Positions 12,940-20,303 of a stretch of DNA of 28,294 nt are shown one piece after another; the stretch's first letter is position 1; the number at the start of each line of letters is the position of its first letter. This DNA comes from a virus, in IMG/VR virus record IMGVR_UViG_3300025379_000056, positions 1 through 28,294 of that record, one strand, 5' to 3'. Both the position numbers and the translations under genes were made by a program. The notes below the pieces were generated by a model, which saw only the letters and a program-made list of their open reading frames with translations, made no database searches and had not been told where the DNA came from.

Positions 12940-13466
12940 GTATGCGGGATCTCCGACATCAGTTCTGAAAACGAATACCCCGGAAAAGCGGGCGCATCGC
13001 TTCCGCTAGCCACGGCAACCTGAACCGCTTGGACCCATTGTTCAGTTTCCACGAGCTTTGGGTAGTTCGACTGTTGCCCTGCCGCAGTGGCGGCAGACAG
13101 CTTTAGATAAAGGGCGAAAAGTTGGTTCGCGTCGTATGCGAAGGAGAGGGCGATTTGAACTTTATCGGCTAGAAATTGCGCGGCGTCCGAGTCGAGTGAA
13201 GGCGACCAATCTTGCGACTGGTTGCGGTTGGGACCGACATCGACGATTTTCATGGCCGAAAACCCAAACGGCCACCGGATAATCCCGGTCACGCGAAATC
13301 CCGTGACTGTTTGATCCCCTTCTAGCGTACTGTAGGTATCTGTCATCACGGTTGCGATCGTGCCGTCAGGCCACCCCGGTATCGCAGACACAGCAACAAA
13401 TTGGGGGTCTTCCGTAGCTGTTGAAACTGCGGTTGAGATTGCCGTATCGAGGAGTGACGTATCCAT
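12936..13466 (-). CDS. Hypothetical protein at the end of the tail-fibre block
   Basis: A 176-residue protein, no recognised domain. The N-terminus is Ser/Thr/Ala-rich (TAISTAVSTATEDPQFVAVS); the middle has IIRWPFGFSAMKIVDVGPNR. It starts five bases after the stop of the LamG gene. Position suggests a virion-associated or fibre-associated protein. Confidence 0.6.
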   Translation of the reverse strand: MDTSLLDTAISTAVSTATEDPQFVAVSAIPGWPDGTIATVMTDTYSTLEGDQTVTGFRVTGIIRWPFGFSAMKIVDVGPNRNQSQDWSPSLDSDAAQFLADKVQIALSFAYDANQLFALYLKLSAATAAGQQSNYPKLVETEQWVQAVQVAVASGSDAPAFPGYSFSELMSEIPHT

Positions 13467-13471
13467 GTTCT

Positions 13472-14215
13472 TTACGGGGTTGAAGCGAACGAGGAGAACG
13501 GAAGTCCCGCGCCAGCATTGTAGAGGGAAGTCACTTCGCTGGCCGTCAAAGCGCGGCTCCAGTACCCGACTTCATCGAGAAGCCCCACATACTGAAGGGC
13601 CGTGTTGCTATCGGTTGAGTCGCCTAGCGATATTCCATTAAAGTTTTGCGCGGCAGACGTGACAGCCGCAGTAACCGGGGTTCCCGCATCAGTATAGAGC
13701 TTCAAGGTAGCCCCATCCCACGTCATAACTCCGTGGTGCCAGTTGTTGTCTGTTACCGTTGTCGTGCTTGCCACGGCCACGTTGTTTACAACTGCTCTAA
13801 ATTTAGTAGTTGCAGAACTATGGGAGAAATTAAACTCAATACCGTTTGTGGCATTATTCGTCGTCAATTCTGGATAGGAAGCCGTCTGGGTACTTCCTTT
13901 TGCCCACAACGAAATTGAAAAAGCAGTCAATGAAGCCGGGAGTGTCGCTACAAGTCGTTTAGGACCAGACGCAAAGTTCGCGCATCCCGTCCCGAGTTTC
14001 ACAGTTGCGGTGCTAACCGCCACAGAATTGACGTTGGTGAGCGTGTAACCATTACCCGTCGCATCGACTAGCGACAACGCGCCTGCATTATTGTCTAACT
14101 GGTAATATGCGATGATATTCGTGAGTAGCGTGGTCGGGTTGGCGGCGATACCAAGGTTTTGTTTTTGCATTCCGACGGAGTTGCCGGGTCGGATCGGCGC
14201 GCTCAGGTTGATCAT
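13472..14215 (-). CDS. LamG/concanavalin-like tail protein, likely receptor binding
   Basis: A 247-residue protein with a laminin-G-like jelly-roll: YYQLDNNAGALSLVDATGNG at about 38-57, FSISLWAKGS at about 98-107, WHHGVMTWDGATLKLYTDAG, and the signature ending LLDEVGYWSRALTASEV then LYNAGAGLPF. Such domains bind carbohydrate, so host-surface attachment is the likely job. ATG 14215 overlaps the stop of the repeat-containing fibre gene. Confidence 0.75.
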   Translation of the reverse strand: MINLSAPIRPGNSVGMQKQNLGIAANPTTLLTNIIAYYQLDNNAGALSLVDATGNGYTLTNVNSVAVSTATVKLGTGCANFASGPKRLVATLPASLTAFSISLWAKGSTQTASYPELTTNNATNGIEFNFSHSSATTKFRAVVNNVAVASTTTVTDNNWHHGVMTWDGATLKLYTDAGTPVTAAVTSAAQNFNGISLGDSTDSNTALQYVGLLDEVGYWSRALTASEVTSLYNAGAGLPFSSFASTP

Positions 14216-15114
14216 GTCAGGGCGGTGACCAGGATGGACTGCGACCCTGTTGAGGTGACCGCGGAAAGCGCGCTCGTTACGTTGGAAAGCGACACCAAAT
14301 CGCCCTGGACGAGATAAAATGAATAAGTCGAGGTCGTGGCCGTGGCCCCGATGGCGACATACACCGTGGTCGATCCGGGGTTAAAGAGGGTAACCGCCTT
14401 GGTCGATCCCGAAGCCGCCAGCAAAGTCGTGTTGGAAGTCGTCACGGAAACCGAAGTGATCGCAGGGGATGAGGAGGTCGGCAGGGCAACCGTTCCACTG
14501 ACGGGCTGCGTGACCGCGGAGCCATCGACTTTCACGGCCGTGGCATTCCCCCCCACAAGACTGACCGATCCAATGGTATTGGCACCGGAAGGCAATGCCG
14601 GAAGCGAGGAAACCCCCACGTTCCCGCTGACGGGCTGCGTGACGGCGGACCCATCGACTTTCACGGCCGTGGCATTCCCTCCCACAAGACTGACCGATCC
14701 AATGGTGTTGGCCCCGGAAGGCAATGCCGGAAGCGAGGAAACCCCTAGGTTGCCACTGACGGGCTGCGTGACCGCTGAGCCATCGACTTTTACGGCTGTG
14801 GCATTCCCTCCCACAAGACTGACCGATCCAATGGTCGCTGATCCTCCGCCCAAAGTGACCGTCGACGGAGCATTGGCCGGAGCCACTCCGTCATCGATGT
14901 AAATGGTCAAGGGATCATAACCGGCATAACCCGCCAAAGTGATGACGGAATTGGCTCCTTGCGTATAAGAAGAGGGAGCTGGTCCTCCCACGGAATACAA
15001 AACTTTCCCAGTAACGGGATCCGCGATCAAAAGAACTTGCGAAAGCGGGATGTTCAACCCCGTGAGGGTGACGCTGGACCCGTTGGTCGTGTAGTTGGTG
15101 ACAAGTTTTTTCAT
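14212..15114 (-). CDS. Tail-fibre protein with 43-residue repeats
   Basis: A 300-residue Ser/Thr/Val/Gly-rich protein of fibrous type. Residues 94-207 are two and two-thirds copies of a 43-residue unit containing TIGSVSLVGGNATAVKVDGS, AVTQPVSG and SLPALPSGAN. The N-terminal MKKLVTNYTTNGSSVTLTGL and TGKVLYSV resemble fibre attachment segments; the C-terminal TLFNPGSTTVYVAIG looks like a beta-sandwich. The ATG overlaps the preceding stop. Repeats of this type usually build a beta-helical or trimeric shaft. Confidence 0.7.
   Translation of the reverse strand: MKKLVTNYTTNGSSVTLTGLNIPLSQVLLIADPVTGKVLYSVGGPAPSSYTQGANSVITLAGYAGYDPLTIYIDDGVAPANAPSTVTLGGGSATIGSVSLVGGNATAVKVDGSAVTQPVSGNLGVSSLPALPSGANTIGSVSLVGGNATAVKVDGSAVTQPVSGNVGVSSLPALPSGANTIGSVSLVGGNATAVKVDGSAVTQPVSGTVALPTSSSPAITSVSVTTSNTTLLAASGSTKAVTLFNPGSTTVYVAIGATATTSTYSFYLVQGDLVSLSNVTSALSAVTSTGSQSILVTALT
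14494..14835 (-). repeat. Tandem 129-bp repeat, 2.65 copies
   Basis: Units at 14707-14835 and 14578-14706 plus a partial 84-bp unit at 14494-14577. They are nearly identical at DNA level (the block reading gtcagtgggaac... differs at only a few positions between copies), so expansion by slippage or recombination was recent. Confidence 0.85.
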
Positions 15115-16001
15115 GACAAAGCGAGGGCAAAAGCAATGGATTGAGCGATCGACGCCGCACCAATATCAGACGGAGATAAAGAATCCGAACCACCTGTCGC
15201 GTGGGTCGCTTTGTGCGCCGAAGGCGTGAATGTCGTCGGCTTGTTGGCGATCGATGATATTCCTGACGAAGCATTCCAATCCGCATTGACTTGCGCGGAC
15301 GGGATCGTCGGTTTGTTGATCAGGTCGGCGTAAGATCCCGAGGTCGCCACCGTAGCAAGGCCAGAAATCAACGAAACCGGCGCTGAAGAAAGCGTGGCGA
15401 ACGCCCCCAGACCTGAAATATCGGAATTCGAAAGCGACACGGAACCCGTTTTCCCGGCCACCGAAAGCACAGGGAAAGCCGGAGGGTAATTTACTGCAAA
15501 CAGATTTCCCGAAGCATCAATCCCAGCGGTTCCGCCCGCAATGGATAGAGAATTGAAAACCGCATCCGATCCCGGAGTCAGAAACCCGACGTCGTTGGAA
15601 AACGCCCCCAGGTTACTAGGCCAGCCGCCTCCAGAGCTTTGAGCGTAATCGGCGCCGGTAACTAGGGCAGGATTGCCATGGGCATCTTGAACATAGCCGT
15701 TGTTCAAAACGCAAACGGGATGCCCACCCACATTGGCATCCGAAAAATTCCCAGAGCCAAGGGAATCAATTACAGCAACGTCATTTCCTATCGACAACGA
15801 ACCAAAACGAACGTTGCTGTCGTGATTGAGACTCTGATCGGCAGAAACCCCAGGATCGCCTTGCGGCCCCTGGTTTCCTTGTTCGCCCTGCGCGCCGGGT
15901 TGGCCCGGGAGACCCACGTTCAGGGTTTCCAAGACGGACGCCACGCCGGAGACCGAGACCTCGATCACCGAGGGGATGACCGTGACATTGAGGTCAGGCA
16001 T
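15111..16001 (-). CDS. Collagen-like tail fibre protein
   Basis: A 296-residue fibre. After a short beta N-terminus (PDLNVTVIPSVIEVSVSG), residues 30-51 hold seven G-x-y collagen triplets (GLPGQPGAQGEQGNQGPQGD), which trimerise. Later parts contain LSNSDISGLGAFATLSSAPV and SYADLINKPTIPS, the motif family common in phage fibre shafts (SDITGLG, DLxNKPTIPS), then KATHATGGSDSLSPSDIGAA. ATG 16001 overlaps the adaptor gene by 8 bp. Confidence 0.8.
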   Translation of the reverse strand: MPDLNVTVIPSVIEVSVSGVASVLETLNVGLPGQPGAQGEQGNQGPQGDPGVSADQSLNHDSNVRFGSLSIGNDVAVIDSLGSGNFSDANVGGHPVCVLNNGYVQDAHGNPALVTGADYAQSSGGGWPSNLGAFSNDVGFLTPGSDAVFNSLSIAGGTAGIDASGNLFAVNYPPAFPVLSVAGKTGSVSLSNSDISGLGAFATLSSAPVSLISGLATVATSGSYADLINKPTIPSAQVNADWNASSGISSIANKPTTFTPSAHKATHATGGSDSLSPSDIGAASIAQSIAFALALS

Positions 16002-16335
16002 GGGTCGCGGCGGGATGGACGACGACCGTTCCCTCGAGCAACTCCAGCACCTGGCCGCCGGTCAAGGTCGCCAGGGCATCATGCACCCAGGGATTGTCGG
16101 CAGGAGTTCCGGGAAGGGCGGAAGTGAGAGAAGCAGGCAGGAAAAAGGTGACCTGGTTCACATTGCTTACCGTGCACTGAAACGCCCCGAGCAATGTGTC
16201 GGCAGGTACCTTGCGGATCTGGGAGGCGACCGTGGCGCCCGTCAGCGTCACCGGATTGCCAGCGCCATCGGTCACGGTAAGGGTCGTCGTGTAATCCGCC
16301 CCGCCCTTGATGGTGTGCTCGTAGGTCATCGCCAT
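15994..16335 (-). CDS. Small fibre adaptor, BppU-N-like
   Basis: A 113-residue beta protein. TIKGGADYTTTLTVTDGAGN, PVTLTGATVASQIRK, FQCTVSNVNQVTFFLPASLT and LELLEGTVVVHPAATHA match the pattern of N-terminal domains of baseplate upper/fibre proteins, which hold receptor-binding fibres on the tail. It lies just before the collagen-like fibre gene. A TTGACA element is 13 nt before its ATG. Confidence 0.6.
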   Translation of the reverse strand: MAMTYEHTIKGGADYTTTLTVTDGAGNPVTLTGATVASQIRKVPADTLLGAFQCTVSNVNQVTFFLPASLTSALPGTPADNPWVHDALATLTGGQVLELLEGTVVVHPAATHA

Positions 16336-16348
16336 GAATTCCGGCGAC

Positions 16349-16354
16349 TGTCAA
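16349..16354 (-). promoter_or_regulatory. TTGACA element before the fibre adaptor gene
   Basis: TTGACA on the minus strand within TTTTGACAGTC, 13 nt before ATG 16335, between the glycosyltransferase stop and the adaptor start. Confidence 0.6.
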
Positions 16355-16363
16355 AAGGCAACC

Positions 16364-17392
16364 CTAGACCGGCACAAAAGGTCTGGCCGTTTGACGCAGA
16401 TGCCCGCGGAATTCGCCTTCCGTCTCATGCCAGGCATGGTGATGGACGATCTCCACGGTTCCCGGATCGGACGAAGCTTTCGGCTTGATGTGATCGCACG
16501 CCACATGAGGCACGCAGGCGATCCGGATCCCCGCCGGATACCAGCGCCGCCAGCAGAGATAAAGATCCTGCGTCCCGCGGCCGTCGTACCCGGTGAAGTC
16601 GGCATGGGCCAGCGCTTCCTTGGACAGGAGCGTCGCCCCGAGACCACACCAGTCACTTGGAACCACCGCCCCCTCACCGACGCCGGGATAGGCAAAATCG
16701 AGCCACCCGCGCCGCCGCCACCCATGCTCGGCGATGACCTCCCAGATCGAGCCGGTCGGAGATTTGCTCCGGATCCGATCCCGCAGCCTTCCCAGGCGCC
16801 GGAATTCCTTTTCCCCGGTCTGCCTGGTGGCCGGAGCTTTGAGCCGCGCCTCGCACGTTTCCAGGCAGAGTCGCAGCCGTGCGGAAAGGTTGCGCTCCTT
16901 GGGAAGGAAATCCTCGGCGATCGGATGCGAGGGTGTTCCGAATCCGCCGAGGAAAAGCCCGTTCGGATAGGTCGCGGCCGCCACCCCGTAGAGCGGCCGA
17001 CCGTCGGCCCGGGGCATCTGGAGCGTCCATTCGAGCACCCGGAGCGCATGAGCCGGGAGAATCGTGTCGCTTTCCACGGACAAGCAAACCGAAGCCCGGA
17101 TCTTGCGCGCAAAGGCAAAGCCGCTTCCCTGCAGGCGAGCGATGCGACACTGCGCCGCGGCCTTGTAGTCTTTTCCATCCGAGGCGATCGGATGCTTCAG
17201 CACCGTGACTTTCCACCCCTCCGGGAGTTCCCGTTTGGCCAGCTCCGCCGCGGCGGATCCCGCCTCACTCTCATCGGTCACAAAAATGAAATGCGCCTCC
17301 TCATGATGCGCGGCCGTGGCCGTGATGGCCCGCAGGCATTGGGGCCAGGCGTGCAGATACCCTTTGGTCGCGGCAGTGACGATCGCCAGCAT
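16364..17392 (-). CDS. GT-A-fold glycosyltransferase
   Basis: A 342-residue enzyme that probably transfers a sugar from a nucleotide-sugar donor. Visible elements are an N-terminal strand MLAIVTAATKGYL, a metal-binding acidic motif VESDT at about residues 106-110 (D-x-D-like), DWCGLGATLLSKEAL near 247-261, and GTQDLYLCWRRW at about 273-284, where the acidic residue would be the catalytic base, followed by PHVACDHIKP. ATG 17392 overlaps the stop of the tail gene upstream (TGATG), so the longer start is rejected. It sits inside the tail operon, between tail-tip and fibre genes, suggesting that virion proteins are glycosylated or host surface glycans altered. Confidence 0.7.
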   Translation of the reverse strand: MLAIVTAATKGYLHAWPQCLRAITATAAHHEEAHFIFVTDESEAGSAAAELAKRELPEGWKVTVLKHPIASDGKDYKAAAQCRIARLQGSGFAFARKIRASVCLSVESDTILPAHALRVLEWTLQMPRADGRPLYGVAAATYPNGLFLGGFGTPSHPIAEDFLPKERNLSARLRLCLETCEARLKAPATRQTGEKEFRRLGRLRDRIRSKSPTGSIWEVIAEHGWRRRGWLDFAYPGVGEGAVVPSDWCGLGATLLSKEALAHADFTGYDGRGTQDLYLCWRRWYPAGIRIACVPHVACDHIKPKASSDPGTVEIVHHHAWHETEGEFRGHLRQTARPFVPV

Positions 17393-18405
17393 CAGTAGAA
17401 ATAGCTTCCCGTGTAATTCTCGAACCCCCCGTATCCGCCTGTAAAAATCACAGGCGGCTTGAGCCACGCCACCGGCGACACCGCCAGAACGTTCCCTGAA
17501 TCGATGCTGAAAGAGTAGGAGGTGCCGGTCGAGGCGGTCAAAAGCGTAAACGACGAGAGGATGGTCCCCTCGGAATCGGTGAAATTGCTCGTGACGCCGA
17601 GACCCGCCGGGACCGATCCGGTATAATCGACCGAAACGGTCCAGACCTGTCCGCCCGCCAGATCGATCGTGTCGGCGTAAGAGCCCACATATTGCGATTC
17701 CGCGTTCACGCCGTTCCCGGAAATGGCCAACGCCACCGCCGTGCTATACGTCGTGCTCGAGGAGGATTCGGGAAAAACCGTCGAGAGGGAAAGGTGCAGC
17801 GTCTCCGTCAACGAAGCGACCGAGGACTCCGTGATGCTGTTGGGATAACTGACAATTCCGGCTTGGTCGGGATGGAGGGACGCCGTGACCACGGACGGGA
17901 AAATCAGATTTCCCACCTGAGAGCCAAGATAGGTCACGCCCGACTGATAGGTCGTGCCGGAAAAGGTCCACTCGGCCTGATTGTCTGCAAAATTCCCTTG
18001 CGGAATGTTTCCAAATTGCGGCCGGGAAGAACTCGTGAGATGCCCCGAGAGATCGTACCCGACATCCCAGACCGCCGTGCTGTAGGTCGCATAGGAAAAG
18101 GTCGACACGGTGGCGGCCGACAGGACAAACCCCTCGAATCCGGCCGTGGTCGTCCGGAAAGCTCCCGTATACAGATCCCCTCCTTGTGTCGTGCCCGTTT
18201 CAACCGTCGCCGTGATGAAATCCGATTCCGAGGAAAAGAGGGTCGAATAGGAAGCGGTCGTTTCCATCAACTGCGACTCGGTGCCCGAAAAAGAAATCAC
18301 CTGCGAAGTCGTGCTCAGGGTTTCCAGCGTCCAGCTGGTCGCCCCATGCCACGATCCGACGGCTGTCGTCGTGGTTTCCGGAAAATCAGGCAACGCAAAC
18401 GCCAT
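17392..18405 (-). CDS. Beta-rich tail structural protein
   Basis: A 337-residue protein very rich in Ser, Thr, Tyr and Gly with almost no Lys, typical of a virion beta-structure protein. Segments include QVWTVSVDYTGSVPAGLG and a Gly/Tyr-rich end (GGYGGFENYTGSYFY). No family is recognised. It starts one base after the preceding stop and its own stop overlaps the glycosyltransferase start. A tail-tip or fibre component is likely. Confidence 0.6.
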   Translation of the reverse strand: MAFALPDFPETTTTAVGSWHGATSWTLETLSTTSQVISFSGTESQLMETTASYSTLFSSESDFITATVETGTTQGGDLYTGAFRTTTAGFEGFVLSAATVSTFSYATYSTAVWDVGYDLSGHLTSSSRPQFGNIPQGNFADNQAEWTFSGTTYQSGVTYLGSQVGNLIFPSVVTASLHPDQAGIVSYPNSITESSVASLTETLHLSLSTVFPESSSSTTYSTAVALAISGNGVNAESQYVGSYADTIDLAGGQVWTVSVDYTGSVPAGLGVTSNFTDSEGTILSSFTLLTASTGTSYSFSIDSGNVLAVSPVAWLKPPVIFTGGYGGFENYTGSYFY

Positions 18406-18406
18406 T

Positions 18407-18973
18407 TCAGTAGGAGATCTGCCAGACGCCCGTGAAGCCTCCTGCCGCGGAATTCAAAATCTGAGGCGTCAGGACGGGATTCCGTCCGCCGGTCATGTTG
18501 TAGGTCAGGCTCGCATTGACGATGCCGACCAGGACGTCGACCGATCCCGGAAGCGCATTGACCCCCGGTGTCTGCGGATTGGGAACATCCGTGGTCACCT
18601 TGATCTCCACCGAGGTCACGCGGACGCCGTCCGTCGTGGCCGTGGCCACCACATACCACTGCTGCGTGGCATCGAGGGAAAAGGGGGAAAACATATTTGT
18701 CGGCATGATCCCGCTGACGACCCCCGGCCAGATTGAGACGGCGATGCCGTCCGAATTGGTCACAAGCGACAGATCCCAAGGGCGCGGCGAGGCCGTCGGG
18801 GTAATCTGGCGGTTGACGAGGATACTCTGACCGCCCGGCGAGGAACTGACCTGACAGCCGATGCCCGGCTGGACGCGCGCCTCGCGGAAATTCTCATCGA
18901 GCAACGGGGCGATCATGCCGTTCCAGACGGCCGAAAAATCGCCCGAGCGCGTGATGCGGGGAATGCGCTTCAT
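18407..18973 (-). CDS. Tail-tip region structural protein
   Basis: A 188-residue protein, starting MKRIPRITRSGDFSAVWNGM. It contains WYVVATATTDGVRVTSVEIK and ILNSAAGGFTGVWQISY at the end, beta-rich and virion-like. ATG 18973 overlaps the stop of the upstream paralogue gene. Unknown family; baseplate or tail-tip assignment is by position. Confidence 0.6.
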   Translation of the reverse strand: MKRIPRITRSGDFSAVWNGMIAPLLDENFREARVQPGIGCQVSSSPGGQSILVNRQITPTASPRPWDLSLVTNSDGIAVSIWPGVVSGIMPTNMFSPFSLDATQQWYVVATATTDGVRVTSVEIKVTTDVPNPQTPGVNALPGSVDVLVGIVNASLTYNMTGGRNPVLTPQILNSAAGGFTGVWQISY

Positions 18974-19602
18974 GACGAGGTCGGGTAGATATCCGGGTCC
19001 CAAGGCCCGTTCACGCTGCCGCGGTAATCGGTCGTCACCATCCAGGTGGACGTGCCGATCTGCTCGCTTTCCATGCCGGTCACGAGCCAATTCCCTGCCT
19101 GCGGGAGCGTCGAACCGCCGCTCTCAGGCGATTTGACCGTTCCCAGGACGGAAAAATCGGGGGTCGACGTGACGATCTTGGTTTCTTTAATCGTCGGCAC
19201 CGGTGCCAGCCAACTTTCCACTCCCCAGAGCTGAAACTGGGAAAACCAGCCCAACGGCGAACTTGGGTTTTGCGCGACATAGGTGGCCCAGAGCGCGGGA
19301 TCGGAAAAGGCCAGGGCGATCGCCTGACGGTCGGCATCCGACAAACCGTGTGTGCCTCCGGGTCGGAAAATGGGATGCGTCAGAAGCGGCTGCGTCTCCA
19401 CCTGCGTCACCATGCGTGGGTGACCCGACGCCGAATCGGCCACCTTGTAGCTGGCCGAAACGATCCCTTCGGAAATGCTCTGCGTGTGATCGTAGCTTCC
19501 CGTCGGCCAGGCCGACAGGGAAAGCGTGTCCTCGAACCGGTAGGTCGTGACCTGCTGACCCAGGCGCGGGTCAAAGGACTGGGTGCGGCCGGATTGATTC
19601 AT
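18970..19602 (-). CDS. Tail-tip protein, paralogue B
   Basis: A 210-residue protein related throughout to the gene before it: DPRLGQQVTTY against DPRLNAFVEQITY, PLLTHPIF against PLITHPLF, LSDADRQAIALAFSDP against LTDKDKTAISQAEADP, and WMVTTDYRGSVNGPWDPDIY against WRVTREWRGSGPQGWSQDLY. ATG 19602 overlaps the upstream stop (ATGA). Function is unknown; position after the tape measure suggests a tail-tip or baseplate subunit. Confidence 0.65.
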   Translation of the reverse strand: MNQSGRTQSFDPRLGQQVTTYRFEDTLSLSAWPTGSYDHTQSISEGIVSASYKVADSASGHPRMVTQVETQPLLTHPIFRPGGTHGLSDADRQAIALAFSDPALWATYVAQNPSSPLGWFSQFQLWGVESWLAPVPTIKETKIVTSTPDFSVLGTVKSPESGGSTLPQAGNWLVTGMESEQIGTSTWMVTTDYRGSVNGPWDPDIYPTSS

Positions 19603-20303
19603 GAGAGTTCCCCGGTTCCGGAACCGGTCCCGGTCGTGCCATAGAGATCCTGACTCCAGCCCTGCGGGCCCGATCCGCGCCATTCCCGGGTGACGCGCCA
19701 CATATTCGGAGCCACCGGATCGGCCTGCGCCCCCACCAGCAGGAACGTCCGCCCCCCCAGCGCCGGAATGTTCCCTTGGGGCGATCCGATTTTTCCGACA
19801 TTCGAAAGATCGGGAAACGAGGTTTCATCGGCCACGGTCTGGATATTCACGCTCGGGATCAGGTAGGAGTCCTGTCCTTTCAGGCGCTTCTGCGCGTAGA
19901 GTGCCAGCCCGGCGCTCTCGGTCTGAGTGGCCAAGGCCACGAATTGTTTCGGATCGGCCTCCGCCTGCGAGATCGCGGTCTTGTCCTTGTCGGTCAGCGC
20001 ATACGTTCCGGTCTGGAAAAGGGGATGCGTGATCAAGGGCTCGGGGGTGACGATCCCCGTGCAGACGACGCCGGGCGATCCCGGAGGCGTGGCCGCGGTG
20101 CCATCGCCGCCGAGGCCCGAGGCATACTGTCTCCAGGTATGACGCGCTTCCCCTGGGGAATAGGTGACCGAATACTCCATGACGCCCGAAGAGGGAGGCG
20201 TGAACGATCCGGTGTAATCGACATAGGTGATCTGCTCCACGAAGGCGTTCAGCCTCGGGTCCCAGACCTGCTCGCTCGAAACGTAGGCGGGCGCGCTGCT
20301 CAT
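19599..20303 (-). CDS. Tail-tip protein, paralogue A
   Basis: A 234-residue protein, start MSSAPAYVSSEQVWDPRL. It shares colinear motifs with the following gene, including PLITHPLFQTG and WRVTREWRGSGPQGW near the C-terminus. ATG 20303 overlaps the tape-measure stop as TGATG. It occupies the place where distal tail or tail-lysin genes are usually found, but I see no similarity to those families. Confidence 0.65.
   Translation of the reverse strand: MSSAPAYVSSEQVWDPRLNAFVEQITYVDYTGSFTPPSSGVMEYSVTYSPGEARHTWRQYASGLGGDGTAATPPGSPGVVCTGIVTPEPLITHPLFQTGTYALTDKDKTAISQAEADPKQFVALATQTESAGLALYAQKRLKGQDSYLIPSVNIQTVADETSFPDLSNVGKIGSPQGNIPALGGRTFLLVGAQADPVAPNMWRVTREWRGSGPQGWSQDLYGTTGTGSGTGELS

Noticed and set aside
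14336-14902. Plus-strand ORF over the 129-bp repeats
   Set aside because: The repeat length is a multiple of three, so the antisense frame stays open by itself; the minus-strand fibre gene is coupled to its neighbours and fits a known type.
16364-17467. Longer start for the glycosyltransferase at 17467
   Set aside because: It would overlap the tail gene by 75 bp and add an unrelated N-terminus; ATG 17392 begins directly with the first Rossmann-like strand and is coupled to the preceding stop.
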